This document shows positions 28,112 to 36,949 of a DNA stretch of 64,000 bases, piece by piece. Within the stretch, counting starts at the first letter, position 1; each line of letters begins with the position of its first letter. A program made the translations under genes and the position numbers. The DNA lies in the NCBI GenBank assembly GCA_038324085.1, contig JBBQHP010000004.1, forward strand, positions 120,240-184,239. Direction: 5' to 3'. This stretch comes from Ga0077523 sp038324085 (GTDB lineage Bacteria > Pseudomonadota > Gammaproteobacteria > Burkholderiales > Ga0077523). The notes beneath the pieces were generated by a model. That model was not told the DNA's origin and did no database searches. It saw only the letters and a list, made by a program, of their open reading frames with translations.

Positions 28112-29596
28112 ATGGTCATGTCCCTCACCAGGGAATCACGGCAGCAGCATTCGCTGACTCCACGGTTGCAGCGCGCCGTGAAACTGCTGCAGCTCTCCTC
28201 GCTGGACTTCGCGCAGGAGCTGCAATCCACCCTCGCCAGCAATCCGTTCCTCGAGAACGCCGAGACCGACGCCGAGGAAGATGCCGACGGGCTGGCACCC
28301 CCGAATGGTGCCGACGCCTCAGAGTCCCCCGACGCCCTGGCGTCGGCAACGAACGACGCTCAGCCGGACGCTGAATCCGTCCGGGCCGAGAACGCAGCCG
28401 AGCAGCGCGAGTTCGACGACTCGCCACACGAAGCGGAAACCTGGCCGATGGAGGAAAGTCGCGCCGGCCCCCGCGACGACGGCAGGGATTTCAACCACGC
28501 CGAATCGATGCCCCATGAGACGACCCTGCAGGAATACCTGCGGGGCCAGCTGAACGTACTGTCGCTTCCGGATCGCGATCTGGTGTTGGCAAACGCGATC
28601 GTGGAATCGCTGGACGACGACGGATTTCTCAGGACGGATCTGGACGAGTTGGTGGATCTCGTCGAGTTCGATCCGCCCGCGTCGGCGGGAGAATTGCGCA
28701 TCGCGCTGAAGCGGGTGCAGGCCCTCGAGCCCGCTGGTGTGGCGGCCCGCTCGGTGAAGGAATGTCTGCTGCTCCAGCTTGCCCCGCTCGATTGCCCGAT
28801 CCGCGGCGAGCTCGCCCGGAAGATCGTCTCCGAGCATCTCGATCGACTGGCCGCCAGGGACATCGCGGGGCTTGTGCGCGCTCTCGGACGCAACCGCGAC
28901 GACGTGGAGCTGGCGTGCGCCAGCATTCGCCAGCTCCAGCCGCGCCCGGGCTGGAAGCACGACACCATGGCGAGTCGATTCATCACCCCAGACGTGATCG
29001 TGCGCAAATTCCGCGGTGTGTGGACGGCCAGCCTCAATCCGGCCGTCGTGCCGAAGGTGCGCATCAACGGCATCTGCGCCGAGCTCTTTCAACGGCACCG
29101 GGGTGCGCAGCATTCGGAGCTGGCAGCCCATCTGCAGGAAGCCCGCTGGATGATGCGCACGGTCGAACAACGCTTCAGCACCATACTGAGTGTCGCCGAG
29201 GCGATCCTGCGACGACAGAGCCAGTTCCTGGAGTACGGCGCGCTGGCGATGAAACCGTTGGGTCTGAGCGAGATTGCCGCCGAACTTCAGCTGCACGAAT
29301 CCACCGTCTCGCGGGTGACGAACAACAAGTACATGGCCACGCCCATCGGAATCTTCGAGCTCAAGTATTTCTTCTCGCGCGGCATGAAGACCGCGAATGG
29401 TGGAAAGTGCTCTCCGACCGCGATCCGCGGGCTGGTCAAGGACATGATCGAAGGCGAAAGAGCCACCGAGCGGTTGTCGGACGCCGAGATCGCCCGCCAG
29501 CTCGCTCGACAGGGCCTGGTCGTCGCACGACGTACCGTCACGAAGTATCGCCAATCTCTGCGTCTCGAGACGGCAGACCTGCGTGGCGCCCGATGA
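28112..29596 (+). CDS. rpoN: RNA polymerase sigma-54 factor
   Basis: A 494-residue sigma-54 protein. Region I is Gln/Leu-rich (LTPRLQRAVKLLQLSSLDFAQEL), the acidic region II spans about 50-140, and the core-binding and DNA-binding region III follows. The C-terminal RpoN box reads ARRTVTKYRQSL (canonical ARRTVAKYRE), with an HTH before it (LHESTVSRVTNNKY). I chose ATG 28112 because GGAG stands 6 bases before it. It is not beside lptB, hpf or ptsN, the usual rpoN neighbours, so it may be a second, specialised copy. Confidence 0.93.
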   Translation: MVMSLTRESRQQHSLTPRLQRAVKLLQLSSLDFAQELQSTLASNPFLENAETDAEEDADGLAPPNGADASESPDALASATNDAQPDAESVRAENAAEQREFDDSPHEAETWPMEESRAGPRDDGRDFNHAESMPHETTLQEYLRGQLNVLSLPDRDLVLANAIVESLDDDGFLRTDLDELVDLVEFDPPASAGELRIALKRVQALEPAGVAARSVKECLLLQLAPLDCPIRGELARKIVSEHLDRLAARDIAGLVRALGRNRDDVELACASIRQLQPRPGWKHDTMASRFITPDVIVRKFRGVWTASLNPAVVPKVRINGICAELFQRHRGAQHSELAAHLQEARWMMRTVEQRFSTILSVAEAILRRQSQFLEYGALAMKPLGLSEIAAELQLHESTVSRVTNNKYMATPIGIFELKYFFSRGMKTANGGKCSPTAIRGLVKDMIEGERATERLSDAEIARQLARQGLVVARRTVTKYRQSLRLETADLRGAR

Positions 29597-29708
29597 GGGT
29601 CGCGCCGGCGCGGTCGGTGCCTGCGCCGCTTTCGGCGATGGAGTTACCGTGGGGAACCGGGTCGATCCGCCGGTGTCTGCCGGATACTCAAGGGGGAGGT
29701 AGCGCAAC

Positions 29709-30296
29709 ATGACTTACACGGAACGCCGGGTGTTGATCGTGGGCGACAGCATTGCGCTGGGAGTGGACGCAGGGGAACCGCTCGGCGGTATCGGGGGGCG
29801 GCTCTCTTCGGAATTTCCGCACACCGACGTGGTGGTACGGGCCGATCATGATTCCACCCTGCAGGATCTGCCGCGCCGCTTTCCGCGCGACTCACGCCTG
29901 TTCGACGCTTTGCTGATCGTCTCCGGACGGCTCGATGTATTGCGCTTCACGCCGGTGCGGGAACTGGCCGCAGCGGTGCGTAACGTCGTCACGGCGGCGC
30001 GGGAGCGATCCCCGCTGGTCATAGTGGCGAACAGTGTCTGCACCGGCGGCGCGGCCCTCCTGCAATGGCCGTTGACCGCCTTGCAGATGCGGCAGGCGAC
30101 GCGGGTCGCAAACGTATTCAGATCCGTCTGCACGGACCTCGACGTGGCCTTCGTCAACATGGCGCTGCCGCGAACGGTGTCGAGCAGTCTGTCACGGCGC
30201 AGCGCGGACGCCTGCTCGTTCCTCTACCGGACGATCGTCTCCCGCACCCCCTTGCGTGCTGCGCTCGCGCTGGTGCCGTCGAGCGGAGTGACCTGA
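29709..30296 (+). CDS. SGNH-hydrolase-like protein
   Basis: A 195-residue protein opening with a strand and the block I motif IVGDSIALGV, typical of SGNH/GDSL esterases. The block III GxND position appears as SGRLD, and a clear C-terminal DxxH is not evident, so activity is uncertain. There is no signal peptide. GGGAGG lies about 8 bases before the ATG. It follows rpoN by 112 bases, is possibly co-transcribed, and ends at a strong hairpin. Confidence 0.6.
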   Translation: MTYTERRVLIVGDSIALGVDAGEPLGGIGGRLSSEFPHTDVVVRADHDSTLQDLPRRFPRDSRLFDALLIVSGRLDVLRFTPVRELAAAVRNVVTAARERSPLVIVANSVCTGGAALLQWPLTALQMRQATRVANVFRSVCTDLDVAFVNMALPRTVSSSLSRRSADACSFLYRTIVSRTPLRAALALVPSSGVT

Positions 30297-30304
30297 GGGG
30301 ACGC

Positions 30305-30332
30305 CGTGCGAGACGTCAAGACGTCTCGCACG
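30305..30332. terminator. 12-bp perfect stem hairpin between convergent genes
   Basis: The arms 30305-30316 and 30321-30332 are exact inverted repeats with a CAAG loop. The element lies 9 bases after the SGNH-like gene stop and 33 bases before the end of the convergent kinase gene. There is no T-run on either side, so it is a bidirectional terminator candidate or a protein site. Confidence 0.5.
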
Positions 30333-30365
30333 TCGGATCTGCGCTCGCGGGCGCGCTCCGAGTCC

Positions 30366-33026
30366 CTAGTTGGTCACCGGTCGGATCGGCCCTGCGGGCG
30401 GGCCGCTCAGCTCGCTCAATACGCTGGCAAGCAGCGCAGGGTCCAGCGGCTTGACGAGGTGGGCATCGAAACCCGCGCTCGCGGAGCGGTCCCGGTCGGA
30501 TTGCTGGCCCCAGCCGCTCAACGCGACCAGGACCATCCGCCGGCCCCACGGGGTGTCCCTCAGGCGACGGGCGACTTCGTAGCCGTTCAGTCGCGGCAGA
30601 CCGATGTCGAGCAGCACTACCTCCGGCTGGAACGACTCCGCCACGGCCAGGGCCTCGATGCCATCGGCCGCGGTGCGCGTGGTATTGCCCGTGAGGTGCA
30701 GCAGCGTCGAGAGCGATTGCGCCGAGTCCTGATTGTCGTCGACCACGAGGATGGTCCGGGCATGCGACCGAACCGGGGGGGTTGCCGGTGGACCGGGCGG
30801 CGGCGCATTCGCGGCGAGCAGTGGAAGCCGCACGATGAAAGTGCTGCCACGACCCGGTCCCGCGCTCGCAGCTTCCACGGAGCCCCCGTGCAGGTCGACG
30901 AGCCGTTGCACCAGCGTGAGTCCGATGCCCAGCCCGCCCCGGGTACGTTCGAGGGACTGATCGCGCTGCCAGAACATGTCGAAGACCCTTGGCAGCACGT
31001 CGGCCGCGATGCCGATGCCCGTATCCTCGACCCGCACCGTGACCTCGCCTCCGAGCGCCTCGACCGAGAGCGCGATGTGCCCGCCAGGCTGGCTGTACTT
31101 GCAGGCGTTGTCGAGCAGGTTGCTGAACACCTGAGTCAATCGCACGGGGTCGCCCTGCAGCAGCAGCGGCTCCGGCGCGAGGGTCAGATCCAGTTCCTGG
31201 CGTGCGCGCTCGACGGCGCCCAGATTGGCCTCGACGGCCTGGCGGATGACCGAATTCAGATCGATCGTTTCCCGGCGCAGATCAATCCTGCCGCGACTGA
31301 TTCGACTCACGTCCAGCAACTCGTCCACCAGCCGCACCAGCTGGAGCAACTGGCGCTCCATCGTGTCGCGCGCGCGGCGCAGGGCATGGCCGTCGTTCTC
31401 GGCGCGTCGCAGGATCTCGAGTGAGTTGCGGATGGGCGCCAGCGGATTGCGCAGTTCGTGCGCGAGCGTGGCGAGGAATTCGTCCTTGCGACGATCGGCG
31501 TCCTGCAATCTGGTTGCCGCCTGATGCCGATCCGTGATGTCGATGCACGAGCCGATGTAGCCGCTGAACACACCTTCGGCGTCGTAGCGGGGAACCCCGT
31601 CGTCCTGCATCCAGCGGTACTCTCCGTCGCCTCGTCTCATGCGGTACTCGACGGAAAAACGCTGGCGCGCGTCGACGCGCTGCACGGTAGTCCGAATGCA
31701 GTCGTCCAGATCGTCGGCATGCACGTTGTCGCGCCAGCCGCTGCCGAGTTCACGATCGATGGGGCGACCCGCGAACTCGAGCCACGTGCGGTTGAACCAG
31801 ACGCGGGCATTGGTGGCGTCGCTCATCCAGATCAACACGGGCGCCGCATCCGCCATCAGTCGAAAGCGCTGTTCGCTCTCGCGCAGCGCCTGTTCGGCCC
31901 GTTTGCGTTCCGTCACGTCGAGCGTGAAACAGCGCATCTGGATCACCCTGCCGTCTACGCGATAGCCGCTGACGTTGATGAGCACGTCGCGGATCGTGGC
32001 GTCCTTGCGCCGCAACCGGGCCGGCATCTCACGCACCATTTCTCCTCGCGCCAGGCTGGCGGTGATGTGATCGATCACGGATGGATCGCAATGAAACTCA
32101 CCGATGTGACGGCCCACGTACTCGTCGGCCGTGCGGCCCAGCAGTTCCAGTTCAGCCCGGTTTGCACGCTGGATGATCCCGTCCGGTCCGGCCCAGTGCA
32201 GGCCGATGCTGACGTTCTCGAAGAAATCCGCCAGCTCCCGCTCGCTCGCCCGGAGCGCTTCCTCGGACGCCCTGCGCGCGGAAATGTCACGGAACACGAG
32301 CACTGCCCCGGTCACGCCCGCATCGGCGTTGCGGATCGGCGCAGCGCTGTCGTCGATGGGTGTGAACGTGCCATCGCCTCGCTTCAGGAGAGTGTCGTTC
32401 GGGAGGCCCGAGACCTGTCCGCTGTCGAGCACCGTTCTGACCGGATTCGTCAGTGGCGCCAAGGTCCGCTCGTCCACGATCCTGAATATCTCGTCGATGT
32501 CGAAACCCTCGGCCGAAGCGCTGATCCGTCCGGTGATCGACTCGGCGACGGGATTCATGAAAGTCACCCGGCCCCGCGTATCGGTCGTGATCACCGCGTC
32601 GGCGATGCTCGCCAGCGTCACGCGCAGCGCTTCGCGTTGTTCCTCCGTTTCGCGACAGGCGAGCCGGAGCCGTTGCTGCGAGCGAGTCGAAAGCCACGCC
32701 GTAATACCGGCCGCCGCCGCCGCCAGAGAGAACAACGCCAGCTGCAGCAGCGCCAGCGGCGCTGCCGGATCGGCCGCCGGGCGGATGAACAGCGACCAGC
32801 AGCCGATGCCACCCGCGAGGGCCGCGACGATGAAAGGCATGGGACGCACCAGCAGGACGAGCACCAGCAGCGCCGAGAACAGGAGCAGGTAGGGAACGCG
32901 CTCGCCCAGGACCGGATTGAGCAGCCATCGCAGGATCAATGTGAGCCCGATCATCGCCAGCGCCAACGCGTACTGTCCTGGCGCTGACCATTCATCCGGC
33001 GGCTTGAGCTTTGCGAGAGGCGACAT
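30366..33026 (-). CDS. DUF4118-type membrane hybrid histidine kinase
   Basis: An 886-residue kinase from ATG 33026; a GTG start at 33185 is the alternative. Four hydrophobic helices (about 17-110) form a KdpD-like DUF4118 module. Three PAS/PAC domains follow (about 140-255, 265-385, 390-505). HisKA has H523 in LAHELRNPLAP, the HATPase has NLLDNACKY, DTGIGI and GLGIGL, and the receiver has D807 in LLDIGLP. It resembles the other HELRNPLAP kinases in the window. Its ligand and output partner are unknown. Confidence 0.88.
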   Translation of the reverse strand: MSPLAKLKPPDEWSAPGQYALALAMIGLTLILRWLLNPVLGERVPYLLLFSALLVLVLLVRPMPFIVAALAGGIGCWSLFIRPAADPAAPLALLQLALFSLAAAAAGITAWLSTRSQQRLRLACRETEEQREALRVTLASIADAVITTDTRGRVTFMNPVAESITGRISASAEGFDIDEIFRIVDERTLAPLTNPVRTVLDSGQVSGLPNDTLLKRGDGTFTPIDDSAAPIRNADAGVTGAVLVFRDISARRASEEALRASERELADFFENVSIGLHWAGPDGIIQRANRAELELLGRTADEYVGRHIGEFHCDPSVIDHITASLARGEMVREMPARLRRKDATIRDVLINVSGYRVDGRVIQMRCFTLDVTERKRAEQALRESEQRFRLMADAAPVLIWMSDATNARVWFNRTWLEFAGRPIDRELGSGWRDNVHADDLDDCIRTTVQRVDARQRFSVEYRMRRGDGEYRWMQDDGVPRYDAEGVFSGYIGSCIDITDRHQAATRLQDADRRKDEFLATLAHELRNPLAPIRNSLEILRRAENDGHALRRARDTMERQLLQLVRLVDELLDVSRISRGRIDLRRETIDLNSVIRQAVEANLGAVERARQELDLTLAPEPLLLQGDPVRLTQVFSNLLDNACKYSQPGGHIALSVEALGGEVTVRVEDTGIGIAADVLPRVFDMFWQRDQSLERTRGGLGIGLTLVQRLVDLHGGSVEAASAGPGRGSTFIVRLPLLAANAPPPGPPATPPVRSHARTILVVDDNQDSAQSLSTLLHLTGNTTRTAADGIEALAVAESFQPEVVLLDIGLPRLNGYEVARRLRDTPWGRRMVLVALSGWGQQSDRDRSASAGFDAHLVKPLDPALLASVLSELSGPPAGPIRPVTN

Positions 33027-33349
33027 CGTGCGCAGGTTCGGCGGTTTCGGCGGTGCCAGGTAGACGATCGGAACGCCGGCGGGGTCCGGACAGATCGGAA
33101 CACGCGCCGACCATCGCAGGCTGTGAGAATCAGGAATCGCTGCCCGGCCGATGCGCAGCGGCAGCCCGTCCTGAAAATGGCGCACGGCGACGCCGGGACG
33201 CGCTCGCCGGATGCACGCACGGCAGACCCGGCGAGCAGGCCTGCCACCGATGATCCGACGCGCCGGCAGCGCGCCGGATCATCGGTGCGAATCCGTGGTT
33301 ACGGACCCGACGTCATGCATTAAGTTCGATGCATGGCGCTTCGCTCGTT
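33027..33349. other. 323-base intergenic region with large hairpin
   Basis: Apart from the inverted repeat at 33245-33287, I see no gene or convincing promoter between the kinase start and the end of the ferritin-like gene. Confidence 0.45.
33245..33287 (-). terminator. 13-bp-stem hairpin downstream of ferritin-like gene
   Basis: The arms 33245-33257 and 33275-33287 are perfect inverted repeats. The 17-base centre can add a short GCGC stem. It stands about 65 bases after the ferritin-like gene stop and is a likely terminator. No T-run follows. Confidence 0.5.
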
Positions 33350-33943
33350 CTACCGACCCTGTTCGCTTCGGTGCGCAACTTGCGCCGCGCTGACGGCGTT
33401 CTTCACATCCTTCCGCTCTTCCGGAGGCGGCAGGATTGCCTTCATGCCCAGCGATTCGATCCACAGTTCCCGGCACCAGCCGCGCGAATGGTAGAGATGC
33501 TCATCTTCCTGATCTTCCACTTCGTCGCAGGCCTGGGTCAGCGCCCTGCCCATGGCGCCCGGAAGCTTCTCCGCGCATTTGCTGAGGAGGTGCCAATCGA
33601 GGTGGTCCTTCGTCTCGGCGACCACGACGCATTCGCAGGCAATCAACTGTGCGGCTTCGGGCGGGCCTTCGCTCAGGGCTTCGACCATGGCGGCCACGAG
33701 CGACCCGCCGATTTTGTGCACGATGGTGCGCGCGGGCGATGGGGTTTCCGGATCCAGGCCCAGCGTCTGGCAGACTTCCGTGAGAATCCGGACGTGATTG
33801 CGCGTCTCGTCGAGATAGGTCTCCCACTCTTCCCGGAGATCCTGGTTGATGACGCAGCGCAGGGCGGTCTCATAGACGAGCACCCCGCCTTTTTCGTGTT
33901 CCAGCGATTGCATCAATAGTTCTGTGACCTGTTTCTGTTTCAT
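33350..33943 (-). CDS. ferritin-like di-iron protein
   Basis: A 197-residue helical protein. The spacing of carboxylates and histidines along four helices suggests a ferritin or rubrerythrin fold: E15-H16-E17 and YETAL, DETRNH (E46, H50), ECVVVAETKDHLDWH, and EDQEDEHLYH. AGGAG lies 7 bases before the ATG; a longer open frame upstream lacks such a site. It probably binds two iron atoms and protects against oxidative stress or stores metal. A -24/-12 element lies about 70 bases upstream. Confidence 0.7.
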   Translation of the reverse strand: MKQKQVTELLMQSLEHEKGGVLVYETALRCVINQDLREEWETYLDETRNHVRILTEVCQTLGLDPETPSPARTIVHKIGGSLVAAMVEALSEGPPEAAQLIACECVVVAETKDHLDWHLLSKCAEKLPGAMGRALTQACDEVEDQEDEHLYHSRGWCRELWIESLGMKAILPPPEERKDVKNAVSAAQVAHRSEQGR

Positions 33944-34012
33944 GCGGGCTCCTGAATGGATTGGGTGATGCCGTCCGCACCGGGATGATCGACGGCTGCG
34001 ACCGACTGCGTA

Positions 34013-34027
34013 GCAAACGGGCTGCCG
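34013..34027 (-). promoter_or_regulatory. -24/-12 (sigma-54) element for ferritin-like gene
   Basis: On the minus strand: CGGCAGC-CCGT-TTGC followed by T. GGCA and TTGCT match at the correct spacing. The predicted start near 34001 gives a leader of about 58 bases. Confidence 0.5.
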
Positions 34028-34177
34028 CACCCCGCCCCCGGCCGCACCGCGCTGCACGGCGGCAGGATTTGCCGCACGAAGTACCTTGCCGGTTTTCCGA
34101 TCCGGCAATGGCCACGGCGCGACGGACAAGCTCCCGGACAACGCTCCACTGCCGCGCGCACCGCAGCGGGCGCAAAT

Positions 34178-34369
34178 TCACCTTGTGGCGCGCGCCGCCT
34201 CCCGCGGGATGACCATCGGAATAGGTTCCGCAACGCGGGTCGTTGCCGCCGCGCCGCCCATGACCCGCGACGACGACAGCACCTCGTAGAACCATGTTTG
34301 CGCCCCGATGCTAAGCGCGGAACAGAGGGCGACGAACACCACCATGCCCAGCGTCTGGAGATGATTCAT
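34178..34369 (-). CDS. small single-pass membrane protein
   Basis: A 63-residue protein with one hydrophobic helix (about residues 7-25, LGMVVFVALCSALSIGAQTW) and a polar tail. AAAGGCGG stands just before the ATG. It is not recognised as a family. It lies upstream of the ferritin-like gene on the same strand, with 234 bases between, so probably a separate transcript. Confidence 0.5.
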   Translation of the reverse strand: MNHLQTLGMVVFVALCSALSIGAQTWFYEVLSSSRVMGGAAATTRVAEPIPMVIPREAARATR

Positions 34370-34723
34370 CGGACCGCCTTTCAATGAGCCCCTGCGCCGA
34401 ATGTCGCAGCGCGATAGCGAGATCAAGGTAGCTGCGCGGAAGTGGCAGACATCGGATACCCGCGCGCCGGCAAGACGCGGCTGCCTTGCGGCGGCGCAAG
34501 CGTTGTGCGGGCTAGCCGTCGAGCGGCAACCGGCATGCCGGAAGCGAGGAGTCCCGTGCCTGATCAGTCAGTAACGGGCGATCCTCCCGCCGGATTGCCG
34601 CCGCGCCCGGGGGGCGCTCGGAGTGGCGGGTACGCCGATTGCCACGTCCGCCTGGAGCGTCGCGGGGCGGCGCCGCAACAGCCGGCCCATCGCGGGACGG
34701 GACTTTTTTCCGGGAGAAAACAC
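34370..34723. other. 354-base divergent intergenic region
   Basis: It holds the -24/-12-like site at 34628-34642. The other 300 bases are open in several frames but have no start with a ribosome site that I trust. Confidence 0.45.
34628..34642 (+). promoter_or_regulatory. -24/-12-like element for PhnA-like membrane gene
   Basis: GGGTACG-CCGA-TTGC has correct GG-N10-GC spacing and the CGCCGATTGCC core shared with other sites. The predicted leader is about 70 bases. Confidence 0.4.
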
Positions 34724-35755
34724 ATGGCCCTCGCCAATACGCTGACCACGCCTGATCTTGCGGTCACCATCCAGAATGCTGCTCTCGGCGCCGCACCGCG
34801 TCCGGTCGGCGCCGTGTCCTGGGGCGCGATATTTGCCGGCGCCGCGGCCGCCGCGGTGCTTTCCATGATCCTGCTGATCCTGGGCGTCGGACTGGGGCTC
34901 TCTTCGATCTCGCCGTGGAGCGGTGAGGGCATTTCGGCTAGTTCATTCGGCTGGTCGACCATCATCTGGTTGACCGCGACGCAAGTGCTGGCGTCGGGTA
35001 TGGGCGGCTATCTCGCCGGGCGTCTGCGCACGAAATGGGTCTCCGTGCACACCGATGAGGTGTACTTCCGCGATACGGCGCACGGCTTTCTCTCCTGGGC
35101 AGTGGCGTCCCTGGTGACCGCTGCATTGCTGGGGTCTGCGATCAGTTCCATCGTGTCCGGCGGCATGAATGCAGGAGCATCGCTTGCGCAAGGCGCAGCC
35201 ACCGCCGCTGCGGGTGCCGCGACGGCCGGACTGGCAACCGCGGGCCAGGCGACGACACAGTCGGGGACCTCGAGTGACTCGATCCGTTACCTGGTGGATT
35301 CCCTGTTCAGAAGGGACGCCGGCAACAGCGGGGACGCCGGTAACACCGGGGACGCCGGCAACGGTGCGACGACTGACGGGTCGAGCCCGACCACCACTGC
35401 GGCGAACGGCACCGGCGAGAGCAGGCTGCCGGCGGCGGCGGCCGAGGTCACCCGCATCTTCGCCAACGCGATCCATGGCCGCGCCATGCCCGCGGAGGAT
35501 GCCCGGTATGTCGGGCGGTTGATCGCCCAACGCACCGGACTCAGCCAGGCGGAAGCCGAGAAACGCGTGACGGACACCTATGCGCGCGCGCAGGCAAATT
35601 TGCGCGAGATCGAATCCAGTGCCCGCGATGCGACGGAAAAGGCCCGCAAAGCTTCCGCCTACGCCGCGCTATGGGCTTTCGTTGCACTGCTCGCAGGCGC
35701 TTTCGTCGCCAGCCTGATGGCCACCTTCGGTGGGCGCCAGCGCGACGAGGCCTGA
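34724..35755 (+). CDS. multi-pass membrane protein (annotated elsewhere as PhnA-like)
   Basis: A 343-residue inner-membrane protein. Hydrophobic helices are at about 28-58, 72-92 and 118-142, and again near the C-terminus (about 312-335). A soluble loop rich in Ala, Gly and Asn contains the short repeat GDAGN three times near residue 205. The segment RTKWVSVHTDEVYFRDTAHGFLSWA is typical of a conserved family named PhnA-like in databases without functional proof. GGGAGAAAA precedes the ATG. It is followed by a 23-residue membrane peptide gene. Confidence 0.7.
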   Translation: MALANTLTTPDLAVTIQNAALGAAPRPVGAVSWGAIFAGAAAAAVLSMILLILGVGLGLSSISPWSGEGISASSFGWSTIIWLTATQVLASGMGGYLAGRLRTKWVSVHTDEVYFRDTAHGFLSWAVASLVTAALLGSAISSIVSGGMNAGASLAQGAATAAAGAATAGLATAGQATTQSGTSSDSIRYLVDSLFRRDAGNSGDAGNTGDAGNGATTDGSSPTTTAANGTGESRLPAAAAEVTRIFANAIHGRAMPAEDARYVGRLIAQRTGLSQAEAEKRVTDTYARAQANLREIESSARDATEKARKASAYAALWAFVALLAGAFVASLMATFGGRQRDEA

Positions 35756-35793
35756 ACCGTTTCGAATGTTTTCCGCATTCACAGGAGCCGACA

Positions 35794-35865
35794 ATGCGTT
35801 CACTACTGCTGTTTTTTCTGGGCATCCCCATTCCGATCATCATTCTGATTGCCCTGCTGACGTAA
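35794..35865 (+). CDS. 23-residue membrane peptide
   Basis: MRSLLLFFLGIPIPIIILIA then LLT: a short, fully hydrophobic single helix with a GIPIPIIIL core that recurs in small proteobacterial proteins. AGGAG lies 6 bases before the ATG, 38 bases after the membrane-protein gene, so probably the same transcript. It could modulate a membrane partner; function unknown. Confidence 0.65.
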   Translation: MRSLLLFFLGIPIPIIILIALLT

Positions 35866-36050
35866 CTGCCGCACGCACTGCAACGACGTGATCGCGATCT
35901 TTCTCGCCTTCGCTGCAGCGCTCGAATCCGGGTCGCTGCCCGACCCGCAATGGCACCTGTGCGGACAGGAACGTGCAGGGGCCCGGGCGGACCTCTCGAC
36001 CGCGCCCGGAATGGCTGCCGGTAGTTCTTCTCCCTCAACGAGGATTCCAC

Positions 36051-36395
36051 GTGCGACAGCGCGACCACGCGAGCAAACGGGAAGCTGAGTATTCCGATCC
36101 CATCGAGCAGCGCAAGGACCGCCGGGCGGCCGGGCACCGGCGTCCTCCTGAAAAAAGGGCGGACCCGGCGCCGGGCAGATCCCGCGAGCGCGCCCTCGCT
36201 CTCGAATCGCCCGGGGGAAAGGGCGGCTGGGAACTCAGTACCACGGTGAGCCGCCGCGGACTCGATGAGGGCAACGACCTGTGGACCCAAGAGGTGGATT
36301 CTTTCGACGACGGTGGCCCGACGACGGACCGCCCCCTCCCGAAAGCGCCGGGATACTACGGTATGCGGGGAAAGCACGGCGGAACGAAGTCGTGA
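36051..36395 (+). CDS. small hydrophilic protein, unknown
   Basis: A 114-residue frame from GTG 36051, with GAGGA 6 bases upstream. The composition is strongly charged, with a basic first half and an acidic Trp/Tyr-containing end (EVDSFDDGG, APGYYGMRGKHGG). It is probably disordered. No family is recognised. The start and the gene itself are inferred from the ribosome site and reading-frame position. Confidence 0.4.
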   Translation: MRQRDHASKREAEYSDPIEQRKDRRAAGHRRPPEKRADPAPGRSRERALALESPGGKGGWELSTTVSRRGLDEGNDLWTQEVDSFDDGGPTTDRPLPKAPGYYGMRGKHGGTKS

Positions 36396-36640
36396 GGTTC
36401 GGTCGCGGGACGCAGCCGATTCACGAGGCCGGCGAGGCGTCCGATTGAGTCGCTCTGGCGACGCTCGACGGTAGCGGCAGCCTTCGAGGGCGAATGGTTT
36501 CGGACTCGCCATCGAGGTCGCGGTGTTCGGGAGAGCGGCCCAACAAGGACGTCCGTTCTGCAACGTCCGCGCCCATGCCGGGCCAAGTCGGGTCGGGTGG
36601 GATCGGCCTCGGCGAAAGCAGTCGCGCGATTCGGCCCGAC

Positions 36641-36832
36641 CTAGGGTTCGAGAAAGCGTCCGGTGCGGTTCTTCTCCCAATCTATCTCGACGTCCCGGAG
36701 AAGCGGGATCTCGCCTTCGAACATGCGGGAGTTGCCGCCGTCACGGTTACTCGCGGTACTGGCGCCGCCCTCGGGCGCCGGTCGCCCGCGATCGCATTTG
36801 GCTCGATTCCTGGCGTGATCGATCTCTTTCAT
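36641..36832 (-). CDS. small protein with its own sigma-54-type promoter
   Basis: A 63-residue frame from ATG 36832, with GAGAGG 5 bases upstream. The C-terminal half (EGEIPLLRDVEIDWEKNRTGRF) looks structured. The first half is polar. The reason to believe it is the strong -24/-12 element 35 bases upstream, divergent from that of the glycosyltransferase operon. Function unknown. Confidence 0.5.
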   Translation of the reverse strand: MKEIDHARNRAKCDRGRPAPEGGASTASNRDGGNSRMFEGEIPLLRDVEIDWEKNRTGRFLEP

Positions 36833-36866
36833 GAGCGCCTCTCCCACACTCGTCACTACTGTGGAG

Positions 36867-36881
36867 GCAAGCGGAGTGCCG
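36867..36881 (-). promoter_or_regulatory. -24/-12 (sigma-54) element for 63-residue ORF
   Basis: On the minus strand: CGGCACT-CCGC-TTGC, with GGCAC and TTGC at correct spacing. The predicted leader is about 23 bases. Confidence 0.55.
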
Positions 36882-36898
36882 ACACCGGGGGCGGGAAC

Positions 36899-36913
36899 GG
36901 GCACCCGGTTTGC
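36899..36913 (+). promoter_or_regulatory. -24/-12 (sigma-54) element for glycosyltransferase operon
   Basis: GGGCACC-CGGT-TTGC, with GGCAC and TTGC at correct spacing. The predicted start is near 36925, about 25 bases before the first gene of the four-gene operon. It is divergent with the element at 36867-36881, only 17 bases away. Confidence 0.6.
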
Positions 36914-36949
36914 CTACGAGACCGGACGCAAAATACCGGTGCAAAACTC

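Noticed and set aside
35541..36680. 379-codon minus-strand frame over small plus-strand genes
   Set aside because: The composition is Arg/Pro/Ala-rich, with no domain or ribosome site. It overlaps the end of the PhnA-like gene and the 23-residue peptide.
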